From Prosopocoilus inquinatus (Eukaryota; Arthropoda; Insecta; Coleoptera; Lucanidae), in NCBI GenBank assembly GCA_036172665.1, contig CM069876.1, positions 8,370,001 to 8,434,000 of the forward strand: 64,000 nt of DNA, written 5' to 3'. The notes below the pieces were generated by a model. That model did not search any database. It worked only from the letters and a program-made list of their open reading frames with translations, and was not told the origin of the DNA. Shown piece after piece: positions 45,077 through 57,232 of the stretch (positions are counted from its first letter, which is position 1; every line of letters starts with the position of its first letter). The translations under genes and the position numbers were made by a program.

Positions 45077-45090
45077 TTAAAAATTTTTAG

Positions 45091-45371
45091 TTAATCTGTC
45101 ATAACGACATGAAGCAAGATCGGAATATTATTTCATCGTTTTGATGCTGCGTATTAACAAAATCAATCACTTTTGGAAAAATATTTGAGAATGTAAGTCT
45201 TACATAAGGTCTTGAAATCTCTACTTCAGAAATAAAGCACCAGATTAAAATTTTGGGAGGTAATTTCGCTTTTGGCTTATATTATACTTCATCGGGACAA
45301 GTTTCAATGTTAGAAGTATATAAAGTATCATACTTTTCTTTTCTTGACTGGGATAACGCAAAGCAACCCTG
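45091..45371. other. Non-coding stretch
   Basis: No supported feature. Confidence 0.5.
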
Positions 45372-45726
45372 GCAACCCTGCTTTGGGTTGCCAGATGAAA
45401 CTCTTGCAAATTCCCTAGATATTCCTAGCCTTACGTTGCTTGTCCTGCTTTGGAGATTTGGAGAATTGGATATTTTGAGATTGCTGTCATTGGGTTTCGT
45501 CGTTCACTTGCCGGAAGTGATTGGTTATCGTTGAACACGTGATCAAAAGCAACCCTGCTTTGGGTTGCCAGATGAAACTTTTGCAAATTCCCTAGATTTT
45601 CCTAGTGTTACGTTGCTTGTCCTGCTTTGGAGATTTGGAGAATTGGATATTTTGAGATTGCTGTCATTGGGTTTCGTCGTTCACTTGACGAAAGTGATTG
45701 GTTATCGTTGAACTCGTGACCAATGA
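45372..45726. repeat. 177-bp tandem duplication
   Basis: The block starting caaccctgctttgggttgcc at 45373 recurs at 45550, a period of 177 bp, with few differences. Open stretches in it (45253-45534 plus, 45608-45808 minus) are simply repeat sequence without a domain. A related ggcaaccctg motif reappears at 46566, so both may belong to a longer repeat of about 1.2 kb. Confidence 0.85.
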
Positions 45727-46319
45727 AAACCAATAGCAGTAATCCCCATATACACAATCTTTCAAGCAGGAAAAGCAGCTCTAAGATTGTCAACTTAAAA
45801 ATCACCAAAGCGGGGCGAGTATAAACAGCACATGTTCCTTAATTTACTTTTTGTACGAGTATTTAATAAAAAGATATGATTATCAAAATATAGAATATTA
45901 AAACCAACAAAATTAAAAAATTACAAAAAAGTAAATTTTTTAAATCTACAACAGACGGTACAAAAATAAAACTAAATGTAACTTGCATCATTCTATTAAT
46001 TAGCTACCTCTACTTACTTTGTGGTGTTTTTTATTTTGGTTTTATGTTCAAGTAATTTTTTAAAAATCTCGTTTCGCGTTTGTAATATCTACAATCTGTA
46101 ACACATGAGGCGTTTACGATAATTGGAGCGGTACATGGATCGGGGTAGAAAAGTAAGATAGAACGAATGCGTTTAATGCAAGTAAGAGTGAGAGAATAGA
46201 TTAACCGGTATATGCCGCTTCAATTATCATAAACGCCTATGGTGGTTACCTCGGCTCAACACAGTGTACTGTAATAAAGAGTAATAAGTAAATTATGACG
46301 TAATAGGCGTAGCATCAAA

Positions 46320-46600
46320 ACTTTTATATTTTTTATTTTATTTCTCTTATTTAAATAAGGCAAAAAATATAAAATTGCCGAAATCTAGGGAAATTTGAAC
46401 AAAATTCTGCACAAGATAAAATATTATTTCTCTTATTTAAGTAATATTTTATCTTTTGAAGGATTTTGTTCAAATTTCCCCAGATTTTGATCAAAGACAT
46501 AAAAATTCTCTTTTTCACTTTAAGACCTCTCAATTTCCTAGATCTAGGGAAAATTCCCTACACTTGGCAACCCTGATGCAAAATATGATGATACACCTGT
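46320..46600. repeat. Hairpin-rich repeat
   Basis: gggaaatttgaacaaaat (about 46389) pairs with attttgttcaaatttccc (about 46463-46480), with aagataaaatatta/taatattttatctt inside it, giving a stem of about 40 bp. Ends near tggcaaccctg. Confidence 0.65.
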
Positions 46601-47918
46601 TATCAATAAAATGTTGACGCTTTAATATGCTTCTGAGAATTGTTCCAAGTTGAATCGCTGAGGATATTTCCTTCTTCTTCGACTATTGAATGACTTTTGG
46701 TGAAAAAGCTGTAAACAGTTTCCAAATTAGCGAGCTAACTTGCTATACTATACTAACCATGACGTTCCAACTTTGTTTTCAGCATTTTATATAAAAGTGT
46801 CTTGATCCTAATTGGGTCCAAAAGTTTCGGTCTGCCACTGTTTAGTAAATTCATGCATTCTATACCTTCTTTACATTCCTTTTTTGTTCGACCTATAGTT
46901 GTCAAAGCAATATTTTGATTTCCAAAAACTTTTAACAATTTCTAGTTTCAGAATCCGTCCAGCTGAATTATACGATAGATAGACTTGCCTGTTTCAAGTT
47001 TGTACATTATCTTGCAAAATTTTTTCTAATAAATTTCACCTGTCCAATTTCCTTCCCATTTATTGTAGCCAATAGTAACGTGATTCGATCGTATTTGTTA
47101 TTAAAAAAATGTGTTTAAGATTTTTCCCATAACTATGTTACATACGTTATACTTTGAAGCTCAATAATCTGTGATAGATTTTCTTACGTTTCAGGAGAAG
47201 TTCGAATAAAATAAATATCAAAATAAAGTCAATCTAAATTATTGGAAGCATCTTTTGCTTTTCTTATCTCTCTTGAAATTTAAGAAGTTGGCTGAGAAAA
47301 TTTAATTGTGAACCATCATCATCATTACGAACATTTTGTCTTCTTGCGGAAAAGCAAACTTCAAAGCAATAGACAGATATCAGATGTTTCAAAAATTAAA
47401 TTACGGCCACAATTAACACGCCATGGCCATCTTCGAAGCCAAATTTAAAAAAAAGCACACTTTATATCTGTCGTCTCTGTGTGATTAAGTTGAAATTTGT
47501 CCAAAATAAGTTGAATAACTTAGGAGAAGCAGGAAGGTGGTTTCTCCGTAGTATATATGAACCCAAGATAGGCATTAACTTGAAAATGAGTTACTTGTGA
47601 TGTGTGTTTACTGATTTACAGTTGAAAGCAAAAAATATTAGACAAAAAACAGTTACCTGTAATTATTATTTCTCAAAATGGTATTGATTAAAGACAAATT
47701 CACAGATTTTACCAAAGCCTTAAGCTTGTTAAATATGAAAGCTTTTAATTTTTTTCAATGTATTGTAATCTGTCTTTAATTAACACCAGGAAGACACTGT
47801 TTTTTGTCTACAATTTTTTACTTTCGACAGTATTACAAAATCTGTTTTACAGAACTTTTCTGAGCCTAAAAGTAGCACTTTGAAAAGTAGCGAAGTCTGA
47901 CTTAACTACTTGCCTCCT
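46601..47918. other. Non-coding stretch
   Basis: No supported gene. A 61-codon open stretch at 46753-46938 (minus) shows no domain. Confidence 0.45.
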
Positions 47919-48081
47919 TATTCTATAACTCCTAATGACATCGTTAGATAACGAAAATCGTTAAGTGGTATTTTTTGACCAATCAGTGCATAGAAGTGCA
48001 TTGTATCTAAGTCAAAATTGGTCAAAATACGTCACTTAACGATTTTCGTTATTTAACGATGTCGTTATGAGTTATAGAATA
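47919..48081. mobile_element. 159-bp palindromic MITE with TA flanks
   Basis: The arms of about 65 bp (ttctataactc..., 47921 onward, and ...gagttatagaa, to 48079) pair with few mismatches. Shared blocks include acgaaaatcgttaagt and gacatcgttA/taacgatgtc. TA lies at both outer ends (47919-47920 and 48080-48081). A Tc1/mariner-type MITE without coding capacity. Confidence 0.85.
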
Positions 48082-49049
48082 GAGGGGTTATTCACCGAGA
48101 TGACAGATAACCACCCTAGATAACGAAAGGAAAAACTTCCTTTTATAGGGAGATAACCTTTTTGAAAGTCAAGTTATCACCTGGGTTGTGTTCACAATTT
48201 TAAAATAGGTTGCAACCTTGGCGTGTATTCGTATCGTTATCATTCACGATTGTCGACATATTTTGCATCACAATCGTTCGCTTCGAGGAATCTGGTATTT
48301 ACATCATTGCCATGAAAACGGATAAACTTTTTGCACCCTACTCAAATATTGTTATGACTGAAGTTCGTCCGTTGCCATGCCCTTGATATAAACAGAAGCC
48401 TTCTTGAATTTAATGATTGCAACCTTGGATTATGTAAGAGAGAGGATAAAGCATAAGCGAGGTACATCTGATACTAAAAGGGTCCATATCAAGGTCACTT
48501 CTTTTTGCCCGTGAAATGTAATTCTGGGCTCTTTCTTCTCCGGCCGGCTTTGCTACACATTGCACATTGTTTCTCTAAACTATCAGTATCTGCTTTATTT
48601 ACTATTTTAACAAAACCACCGAAATTCACGCATTTGTGCAATGCGAAGTGTCCTTGATTTGGTCTTTTCTAGTAACAGCGGTCGTTCATGCGTGGATACT
48701 ACGTAACGTATCCTCTCTCTTATATGTATAATCTAAGACTACGACGCAAAATATTTCAATAATCGTGAGTGAGAAAGATGCGATAACACGCCCGGGCTGT
48801 ACTCTGTTTTATAATTGTAAACGCAATCCGCTGAAGAAAAATACATTTTAACGTAAGTTTTACATACCTAATTGAACTGAAACAACTATGAAGGTAAAGT
48901 AAATAAGAATGCAATGAAATCTCCTGTGAACTTTAAAGAACAAGCTAAAGTGAAAATAATAACATAATGGAAATCGTTTAAGATCTCAGTTTTTCATAGT
49001 TTACAATGAAATTGTAAAAGTATTGTACAATACTTTTTTTTTCAACATC
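48082..49049. other. Non-coding stretch
   Basis: No supported gene or repeat. Confidence 0.5.
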
Positions 49050-50290
49050 ATCTATGACAGAGCTGTTGCAAGTATCGCAACAAAGTACTGGCAGTACTCA
49101 GTACCCAGTACCCAGAAGTTTTTGTTTGAAATTCAGTAACAGTACCAGTACTTGTAGGAAGTACTTAGAGTTTCAACTATTTTACTGAAAAGAGAGAAAT
49201 TCCAGTACCAGTATCAAGTATCTACTCTTTATAGTACTTGCAATACTTTATAATATTTGCATTACTTTAATGTACTGAAACTAGCAGGTTTATTAATAGA
49301 ATTTTGGTTAATAATTGTAGTAATAATATTCAAATCGCTGTTTGCTTGAGTATTTCGTACATTTGTGAATTGTGTTACGTAATTGGATAGAATAAGTTAA
49401 AACGATACTTGATTGATCTGGAGCCCAAGAGACATTAAATTGACACAGGCCGGTGGAATTCCTAGTAAATAAATTGTTTTGCTTATTAAATTATATTTTT
49501 AACTTTACCTGAAGATAATTAGTCAAAAGATAAACAGTTTAAATACGAAAAGCAGCTTTTAACGTAAATCATAAAAAGGTATGAAACAAATAAAAACATT
49601 TTAGAAAACGAGCTAAAAATGTAATTTAATAACTTACTTGACATTTCGCAAATATTATTTGCCTTATCAAAAGTGAATAACGGTTTTGCGAAACGTCAAG
49701 TAAGTTAATAAATTACCTTTTAGATCGTTTTCTAAAGTATTTTTATTTGTTTCATATCTTTCTGCAATTCTTATGAGCAAGAACTACACGAAAAGTAAAT
49801 CATAAAGTTAGTGTAATCATAATCAGACTGGATGTCCATCGTTTCATGCACAACTTATTTTAAAACAATATTACTTATTATTATGGTACGATACTGTCCA
49901 TTAGATTTAATTAATGTCTTTATTTATAAGTAAAAAGTTTTTTTAATCATGAACCGGACAGAAATATGATTGGAAAAACACAACGTTTCGCTATCGATTA
50001 ATAGCTTCGTTAGGAGTGAAAAAAATATGCTTTGTCGGGAGTGAACTGGAAATATTTTATTGTACTGCAAGTTGCAAGTTTCTGGAAGTACTGCAGCAAC
50101 TTCAAATACATTTCCAAGTATGCAGTATTACTTATTACAGATAATATACCAGACAGTACCCGTACTTTGTGAGTGGTACTTAAAATTCAAGTACCAGTAA
50201 CGTTAATTTAAAGGAACTGGAAGTAAAGTACTTCAATTACTAAAATTAATCAGTACTTTACTTACAGTAAATTACGTAAACAGACAAACA
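49050..50290. repeat. AGTACC/GTACTT-rich region, probable non-autonomous element
   Basis: Both ends are crowded with agtacc, agtactt and ggtactt motifs (49080-49270 and 50080-50280), in both orientations. The middle contains a hairpin of about 190 bp (about 49575-49765) with arms aaataaaaacattttagaaaacg.../...cgttttctaaagtatttttattt. Short motif clusters at both ends resemble transposase-binding subterminal repeats, so a non-autonomous DNA element is likely. Its exact ends are not clear. Confidence 0.45.
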
Positions 50291-51378
50291 AATCAGCAAG
50301 TACTAATAACAACTACAACTAATACAAAATAAACACACGAAATAAAATTCAATGCGTTTTGCTTACCTATCATATGGCGACTTAAAGTTTTATTGGGGAT
50401 AAATTTCTTTTAATTATGAGTGTACATATAATCTCTTAAGAATGCCTTAAACATACATACAAGTAATTATTTAAAAGTAAGAATAGATAGATATCTAACA
50501 ATAGACAGATAAAAGTTATGGTGAAGGAATTTATACGTTCCAGTTCCTTTTGTAAACCTGGTATTTTCCGCAATTACAACCTGTAATGCCATAAATTCAA
50601 AAATTTCAAACTTCTAATATCGCCCTTGTTGAATTTCTATGATCTTAATTTCAGTGAATTACCCGTATAACACCCAGCTTGAAAACTTTGTAATTAATAT
50701 AAATTAAAACATTGCTTGAGTAGAGTTATTAGTTATTATATATTAAGGAAATAAACAAGACAAAACGTATTTAGAAAAAATAACATTTGTAACAAAGTTA
50801 TCATTATTATTAAATATTAATTAAATTATTAATAATGAAACTATGAAAGAGATGAAATTATTATTTCATAGTTTGTTATCAAACTCCACATATACAAAGT
50901 TTTCGGTGATGTGAAGCAAATAATTTCTTTTAAATATCCGTCCAGTTCCGATAATAATAAAACTATTTTAGAGTTTAAAATTAAATCAAATATAAAATCA
51001 ATAAACTTGCGCTTTTTACATGCATAGTGGCAATACCTTGCAAGCAAAAACCAAGATACCTAGCAGAAACAAAAAAAGTACTTAAGCTCGGTCATCGTTC
51101 CAGTTGTCTCTTTAGTTTCAGTGATATCGGATGCGATTTCGCAGTTCCTAAATATTCATTAGGAATTACAATAAATTAATTGCTAATTTTGCAAAAATTG
51201 TTGAAAAATTCGCATAAAACATGTCCCGTGTAACGCGTGCGGTGTGTTGTTTGATTTCGTCGGAAAAATCGTGGTACTATTAAATGAACTTGAACAACCA
51301 AATGGATCTTGAAGTTAATAAATAAATTTTTGCGGTAAAGTTTTTGATATGGTCAAAGTGTTTTTAGTGTGTGCTAAA
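50291..51378. other. Non-coding; possible 5' UTR at its end
   Basis: A+T-rich with short tandem and hairpin stretches. The last 300 bp lie upstream of the candidate first exon and could include its promoter and 5' UTR, but no core element stands out. Confidence 0.35.
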
Positions 51379-51432
51379 ATGGGGATGGATTGGATAACGA
51401 TCAGAGAAACCCCTCCAGACAGACTGCGTAAG
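51379..51432 (+). CDS. Candidate first coding exon of an unidentified host gene
   Basis: ATG at 51379 in a favourable context (aaaatgg) opens an 18-codon frame (MGMDWITIRETPPDRLRK) that ends exactly at a strong donor, AAG/GTAAGTG, at 51432/51433. Base composition is higher in G+C than its surroundings and codon use looks protein-like. No following exon was found within the window, and I do not recognise the protein. It could equally be a chance ATG before a chance donor. Confidence 0.35.
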
Positions 51433-51723
51433 GTAAGTGATATTTTTCATTCGCAGTTCATTTAATTTAATTTAATGTAACAAATAGTTACCATTATACA
51501 TCACTAATTATAATTAATTGCCGGACGATTTTATTTAAACGCCATGCTGCGCCTAATTTTCATGTGCGACTCGCCCCGCAGAGAACAAGTGTAAACTCGC
51601 TGGTATTACGTCTGTGGTTTAGTTTTCATAAAAAGGATCGCTAAATTCGTCCTCCAAACAAGTAAGCGGACCGACGAAGTATTAAATAGCCAGGCACACA
51701 CGCACATACTTATCCGACGCTTC

Positions 51724-51771
51724 CGGCTCGTGACGGACTTGGAGGCGCGGGCCAAGTCCGCCATGAGCCGG
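51724..51771. repeat. G+C-rich hairpin
   Basis: cggctcgtgacggacttgg and ccaagtccgccatgagccg pair across a short aggcgcggg loop, in a strongly G+C-rich island of an A+T-rich region. About 340 bp downstream of the candidate exon, inside its putative intron. Confidence 0.7.
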
Positions 51772-52327
51772 GTACGCTGTTGCGCAAGCCAAATTAAAAT
51801 ACTTAAACGGCAGATTTGAATAAAAATGTCAAGAACTTGTATTCTGGTCGAAAATTCAATTCAATTCAATTCAATTATTGCATTATGTTTCACAGGAAAC
51901 TTCGACATTGTCAAAAAATTACATATGTACACATGGTTGCCAAAAAATCGAGCACAGTTTCGGTGTACTCGCTCTTTCCGCAACCAGTTATATTAGTAAA
52001 ATACGAACAATAAATTTAAACAAATATGACAAACAGAACACATAATACAACATTAATTATCACAGAAAATTCGTCGAGTGTATACCGGCTGTTTCAAATT
52101 GGGTGTGCACTGAAGGGATCTCCTAAACCGTAAGAGACACAAATTCGGTTAAATGGAAGAAAAGTTGCACGAATCAATGCCTAATTCGTATCCATTGAGA
52201 GAATGATTTTTGTCTTATTTCTTCTTGAGATATAAATGAAAATGTGAAAAAATCGTTTTTCCTTTTCTCTCTGTATCTCTTTTATTATACATAATTTTGA
52301 AATTCTGATTTAACTTTCTACAGGCAC
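51772..52327. other. Non-coding stretch
   Basis: Contains a short attca(attca)n run at about 51856-51880. No supported gene. Confidence 0.5.
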
Positions 52328-52802
52328 TTTTTGATTCTGCTTCGAATAAGAGTAATAGAATTGAAGTCAAATATTTCGTCTTCTCACGACCATCATCAGT
52401 TTCGATTTTTTAAATACAACTTATGTCTTTTTATTGTTCTATTCGATAGCGTTTTAAAAATTTTAAAAGGTAAAAATTCATTTTCGTAAGTGCAGTGCAT
52501 TATTAAAATAACGATATAGAAAAACTTTAAATAGTTATAATTTACACTATAGCTAAGAAAATGAACTAAAAATTTTAAATTATGTATTAAATAAAATTTT
52601 CACATAAAAATCTGTATTATTTAAGCTTCAGATTAATATCAACTATTAAGTGTGATATATCATTGTAATCAGGAGAAAAAATGCTATCGAATAGAACAAT
52701 AAAAAGACATACGTTGTATTAAAAAAATTGAAACTAATGATGGTCGTGAGAAGACGAAACGGTTGACTTCAATTCTAATACTCTTATTCGAAGCAGAATC
52801 AA
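52328..52802. mobile_element. Fold-back element, about 475 bp
   Basis: The arms at 52328-52450 and about 52680-52802 are inverted copies of about 122 bp: tgattctgcttcgaataaga at the left, tcttattcgaagcagaatca at the right, and atgctatcgaatagaacaat at the inner end. The spacer is about 230 bp and non-coding. Only a few mismatches separate the arms. Confidence 0.85.
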
Positions 52803-53097
52803 ACAGCCGAAATATGCGTTGAGGAAACAAGTATTTTTCCAGACTTAAAATAACTAAAACATATTTAGAAAAATCGATGACTTTCAGTCTTGACGATGGT
52901 TTTCAACCTTAGCTCTTTTGTCAATTGAAAATGATTCACTGGATTATAGTTATCTGAAGACTTTAGATTTATTTTATAGAAGTATTTACTTTTTTTTTCT
53001 AACTTTTAAATAATATTATGTCAGCATTTTTGTTTCACAATTTTTACTTCTTTATTTCCTTAGTTTCCATTTTTATTTCACACTTTCAAATAACAAT
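52803..53097. other. Non-coding stretch
   Basis: A+T-rich, with a weak hairpin. No supported feature. Confidence 0.5.
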
Positions 53098-53390
53098 ATA
53101 CAGTGTCTTTCAAAAAGTGTGCTGCAAAAGGGAATTTTTTTATTATCGATTTTTATTTAAATTTATTGAGTCAGAACACTTCCGCATCCCCTAAAATCAA
53201 ACTGGCAAATGTCTCTTAAGCGGTCTTTATTTCTCGGTGTCCACGCTGTATACCGTTCAAGAAATATTTCATTTGACATTTCTCAATCTGATTTTAAGAC
53301 ATGCAGAAGCGTCCTGCATCAATAAATTTTTATAAAAATCGACAATAAAAAGGATTCCCATTTGTAGCACACTTTTTGAAAGACAGTCTA
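53098..53390. mobile_element. MITE with GTCTTTCAAAAAGTGTGC ends
   Basis: The left end acagtgtctttcaaaaagtg and the right end, read on the other strand, agactgtctttcaaaaagtg extend to matching tgtgct(g/a)caaa. Length about 290 bp, no coding capacity. The flanks are too A+T-rich to call a target duplication. Confidence 0.8.
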
Positions 53391-55179
53391 TTTTAGAAAT
53401 TAAAACGATGTCTTGCAAAATATATTTTACCTACTTCATTATTTTTTTTATTTATTTAGAATTTTCTGCTCTTTATTATAAAAAGAATAAAAACATTTTC
53501 CCTTGCCTAAAAGGCCCCGCAAAAATTTCTCACCCGGGGCTTCGAAAATACTAAAACCGCCTTTGGTTACAAGCTTAGACTTAGAAACGTAGAAACGTAG
53601 TAAATTGACTACCATTTTACAAGTGTAACTTGTGTATAATCTTAGCCATAACTTGTGTACAGTTGTATTTCGGCTTTCAAAACAAAGAAATTCCATTGGT
53701 TATCTTTTTCAATCTCTGGCTTTCACGTATTCTATTCTCAGTTCTGCGAATATTATTCATTGCAAATTCTTTATTTTATAATTTATCATCATATGCTTTT
53801 TGAAAAATTTTTCACCTCGTAAATGTAAATATTGTTTTTAGATAATTATTAATAGTTCCTTCTGACAATTTCTGATTATGAACAAGAAAGTAAAGATTAC
53901 ACAGACAATATAAGTTTAAAAATTTGAACCAAAATGAAACTAATGTAATGATCGTGTGCATCTCATTTCTTGAAATGGAATATGGAGAGGGAGACCGATT
54001 TTCATTGGTTAAAAAATGACTGCATTTAAAACTGAGCAAACAGAAGACAAGTCATGCAGTGATACTTCATTACACCCTTGAGCAAACGTAACGTGAGTAA
54101 GAAAGCGCTAATACCGAATACTGAACGACGATTGGCCACTACATTATACGGTTGTGTTTGTTTTGCCGTTGCATTTACCGCGATATGTTGATTTAGCTAT
54201 TTAGGACCTCGGGTTTAAAGAAACGTCAGTGGTCAGAGGTCCTCGAAAGTCAATAGTGTTGAGCCGGTGACGGATTCTGGAATTTCTAATTTGACACGTC
54301 TGTTTACTTTTGCGTTTAGATGAAGCGGACATAAATTTTACCTGAACGGAATACGTAAAGTTCGGAAAGAAAGAATACAAAATTGTTTGAAGGGATAACC
54401 TGTGTATAATTGAATTTATTCAAGTTTAATTTAATTACGGAAAACAAAAGCACGTAATTGTTAAAATTTCTTTTCTACTTCCGATTATAAGTATAATTAT
54501 TCGAAGGTCACAATAAAAAGTAAGTAGGTACGTAAAAGTACACTGAAAATGAGTACGCCTGAAGCATACGACCGCCCATGAACAAGATTTAATGCCCTTG
54601 ACAAAATAAAACCAAAAGCGAAAATTTGATTTATAACGTTCGATGTTGCCGGGTTATTTCTTATTACGCATTATACAGCAAAAATTGATTAGTTTTTATT
54701 GTCTTGCGTGCGTTATGTCGTGAGATAATTAATACATGAAGAAATAAATTGAAAAATGTTGGTTTGATGTATTAAACGATGTTTACAAATTTACACAGAC
54801 AATTAAGCACATGCAAACTCGTTAATAAAAATCGAGAAAGTATTTTTGAAAGAAATTAATTTCAGTTGTTTTTTCGCTGAAATTTGAATTTTCTCTGCAG
54901 TAACAGAAAAAAGATCTCTCACCATTAGTACGGCTCATCCATCATTCACTATTTTTTTTAAGAGAATTCATAGGAAAATCATTCTGATTTCGTAAATAAA
55001 TATGTATCAAAAAGTTTTGTTATAGTTGAAACTGATTGAAAATTAGATAAGGAAACAAAAATAATTTTCAACAATTTGCGACTTATGAAATTAAAATTAG
55101 TTATTTTTGAGAAATTACAAATTAAGGTAATTAGAGCCTGGCAGGACAGAGAGCAAGTATCGCTCTCGAAACAATTTCG
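53391..55179. other. Non-coding stretch
   Basis: 1.8 kb without a supported gene. Open stretches at 53448-53696 and 53812-54039 (minus) show no domain. Confidence 0.45.
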
Positions 55180-57115
55180 ACAAATTAATAGTAATAATAA
55201 TAATTATTATAATATTTATTCATCAATCTGAATTACATGAAACGTCAAAAAAATGCTAATTATTTAGAATTAAAAAAAATTGAAAAGCGAAAGAAACCAA
55301 AAAGTATTCATTACAATGTTTTAACCAAACTTAAATTGTTATACTCAAAGATTCTTGTATTAAGTAACAACTATGATTAATTAATATTGTCTTTACTGTA
55401 TTTTCGAAACCTCTGGGTGATTTATTTGTTATTTCCGTTGGTAGTTTGTTACAGAATTTGGTACCCCAGTAGTCTTGGCCCTGCTGCGTGCGTTTTAAAC
55501 GGTGGAAAGGCACTAGAAATGCATCTTTATTCCTTGTATTTATTGCATGAAGTCCGTTTCTTGGAAAATTGTCTTGGTTGCTGTGAATGTAGTTTACACT
55601 GGCTGATATATATGCAGATGGTACACTAAGTATCTTTGCTTTCCTAAAAACTTCTCTACAAGAGTATGTTGGACGAAGATTGTGAATGATCCTCACAGCT
55701 TTTTTTTGAAGCATAAAAATTTTGTGTGCTTCTGGTGACATTCCCCAGAGTAATATTCCATATGTTGCTACACCATGAAATCGCGTAAAATAAAGCTGTC
55801 TGGTGAGTTCCTCAGTTGAGAGCTTGTACATTCTTCTTAAGCAGTAAGTGAAAGTTTCTTACTTATTTTGGTAATATGTGCCGTCCAATTCAGCTTTGGG
55901 TCCATATGTACTCCTAAAAATTTTATTGAAGTCGTTTCTTCCGTAGCTCCAGCAAAAGTTAAATGTTGTGTTTTACTTTCATTTAGTTTTAATTTATTTG
56001 TACTGAACCATACATTTGCTTGTCTGAGAACTTCAGTTGTTGCTGTTTCTACTTCATTTTTTGTTCTTCTCGCCACCAACTACTTCACACATGTTAATAT
56101 ATTCGAGAAAGTCATTGATGTAAATTAAGAACAGCACGGCACCCAGTACTGATCCCTGTGGGACTCCGCAATCTACCTTTCGTATTTTCGAATTTTATCC
56201 TTTCCATTGCACTTGTTGTTGTCTGTTGGTAAGGTACGATTGTATTAATTCATTGGCAACTCCTCTTACTCCATAATAGTTTAACTTTTGCAGCAATAGG
56301 TCGTGAAACACCGTGTCGAATGCCTTACTCAAATCGCATAAAGATAATTGTCATACTTCTTTCTTGTCGTAGGCGGCTAGTAATTTCTCTAATGCTGTTA
56401 GTAAAGCTGTGATTGCTGATCTATTTTTGCGATAACCATGCTGTTTGTCGGTAAAGATGTTACGTTTTTCCAGGAAATTGATAGTCTGTTTTTAATTGCT
56501 ACTTCTAAGATCTTGGTCTAAAATTACTATAATCGTCGAAGTCGTCGTTCTTATGTACTGGAGTAACTTTTACTATCTTAAATTCATCTGGTACAAAATC
56601 TTCTGAGAGACACTGATTTATAATTAAAGTTAAAGGTGTAACTATTTCATTTTGGAATTCCTTTAATATTTTTGTTGTTAAACCATAAATATCTTGAGAG
56701 GTTTTCGTTTTCAAGGAGTCAATGATATTCTTCACTTCGGTTTCCGTTGCTTCAAAAAATTCATCAGCCATCAAGGTACTTTCCGATGTCTTATTTGTTT
56801 TTACCGCCTTATAAGTCTCTGCATTTATCACATTCCATATAGCTCTCTGTTTATTGCTAGCATTGTTGATGTAATCCGCAGTTTTCTGTTTTCGTGTTTC
56901 AGTAACTTTTTTAATATAAAGTTCTTTGTACAACTTGTATGCTTTATTTGATTCCTCGTCTTTTCTCACTTTTGCGATCACATCCAAGGATTCTAAATTA
57001 TTTCTCATACGTTTCAATTCGTTCGTTATCCATGGTTTTTGATTGATAAACTATTGCATTAATTTTTGTCTTTCGAGGCAGCATTTATTAAATATGGTCA
57101 TAAACGATTCATGAA
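55180..57115 (-). mobile_element. Non-LTR retrotransposon remnant, 5'-truncated
   Basis: On the minus strand: reverse transcriptase coding from about 57060 to 55331, about 125 bp of 3' UTR, then an ATT/AAT-rich 3' tail at about 55185-55210. The endonuclease part is missing, so it is 5'-truncated. The tail type is like that of the 22.9-26.3 kb element. Confidence 0.8.
55331..57045 (-). pseudogene. Reverse transcriptase lacking its YADD box
   Basis: Blocks in order on the minus strand: PWITNEL and KRMRNNLESLD; IVKVTPVHKN with [19 protein letters not shown] (motif A, catalytic Asp kept); DCGVPQGSVLGAVLF (motif B); YINDFLEYINMCEVV. The text then jumps straight to VARRTKNEVETATTEVL in another frame. 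The YADD catalytic box that should lie between is absent, lost in a small deletion at about 56077-56083. After it come KLNESKTQHLTF, IKFLGVHMDPKLNW, YGILLWG, LQKKAVRII and VPFHRLKRTQQG, ending at 55331. Further stops lie at about 56355 and 56500. It cannot be catalytically active. Confidence 0.85.
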
Positions 57116-57232
57116 ATGTTACCTAAACCTTTCTGGTCAAGTAAATATAACCAGTCAATATTTCCATGTTCAGATTTCAGATTCTTTATGTTATTGGTCG
57201 AAAATTCCCTGTATAAAAGGGACGGTATGAGT

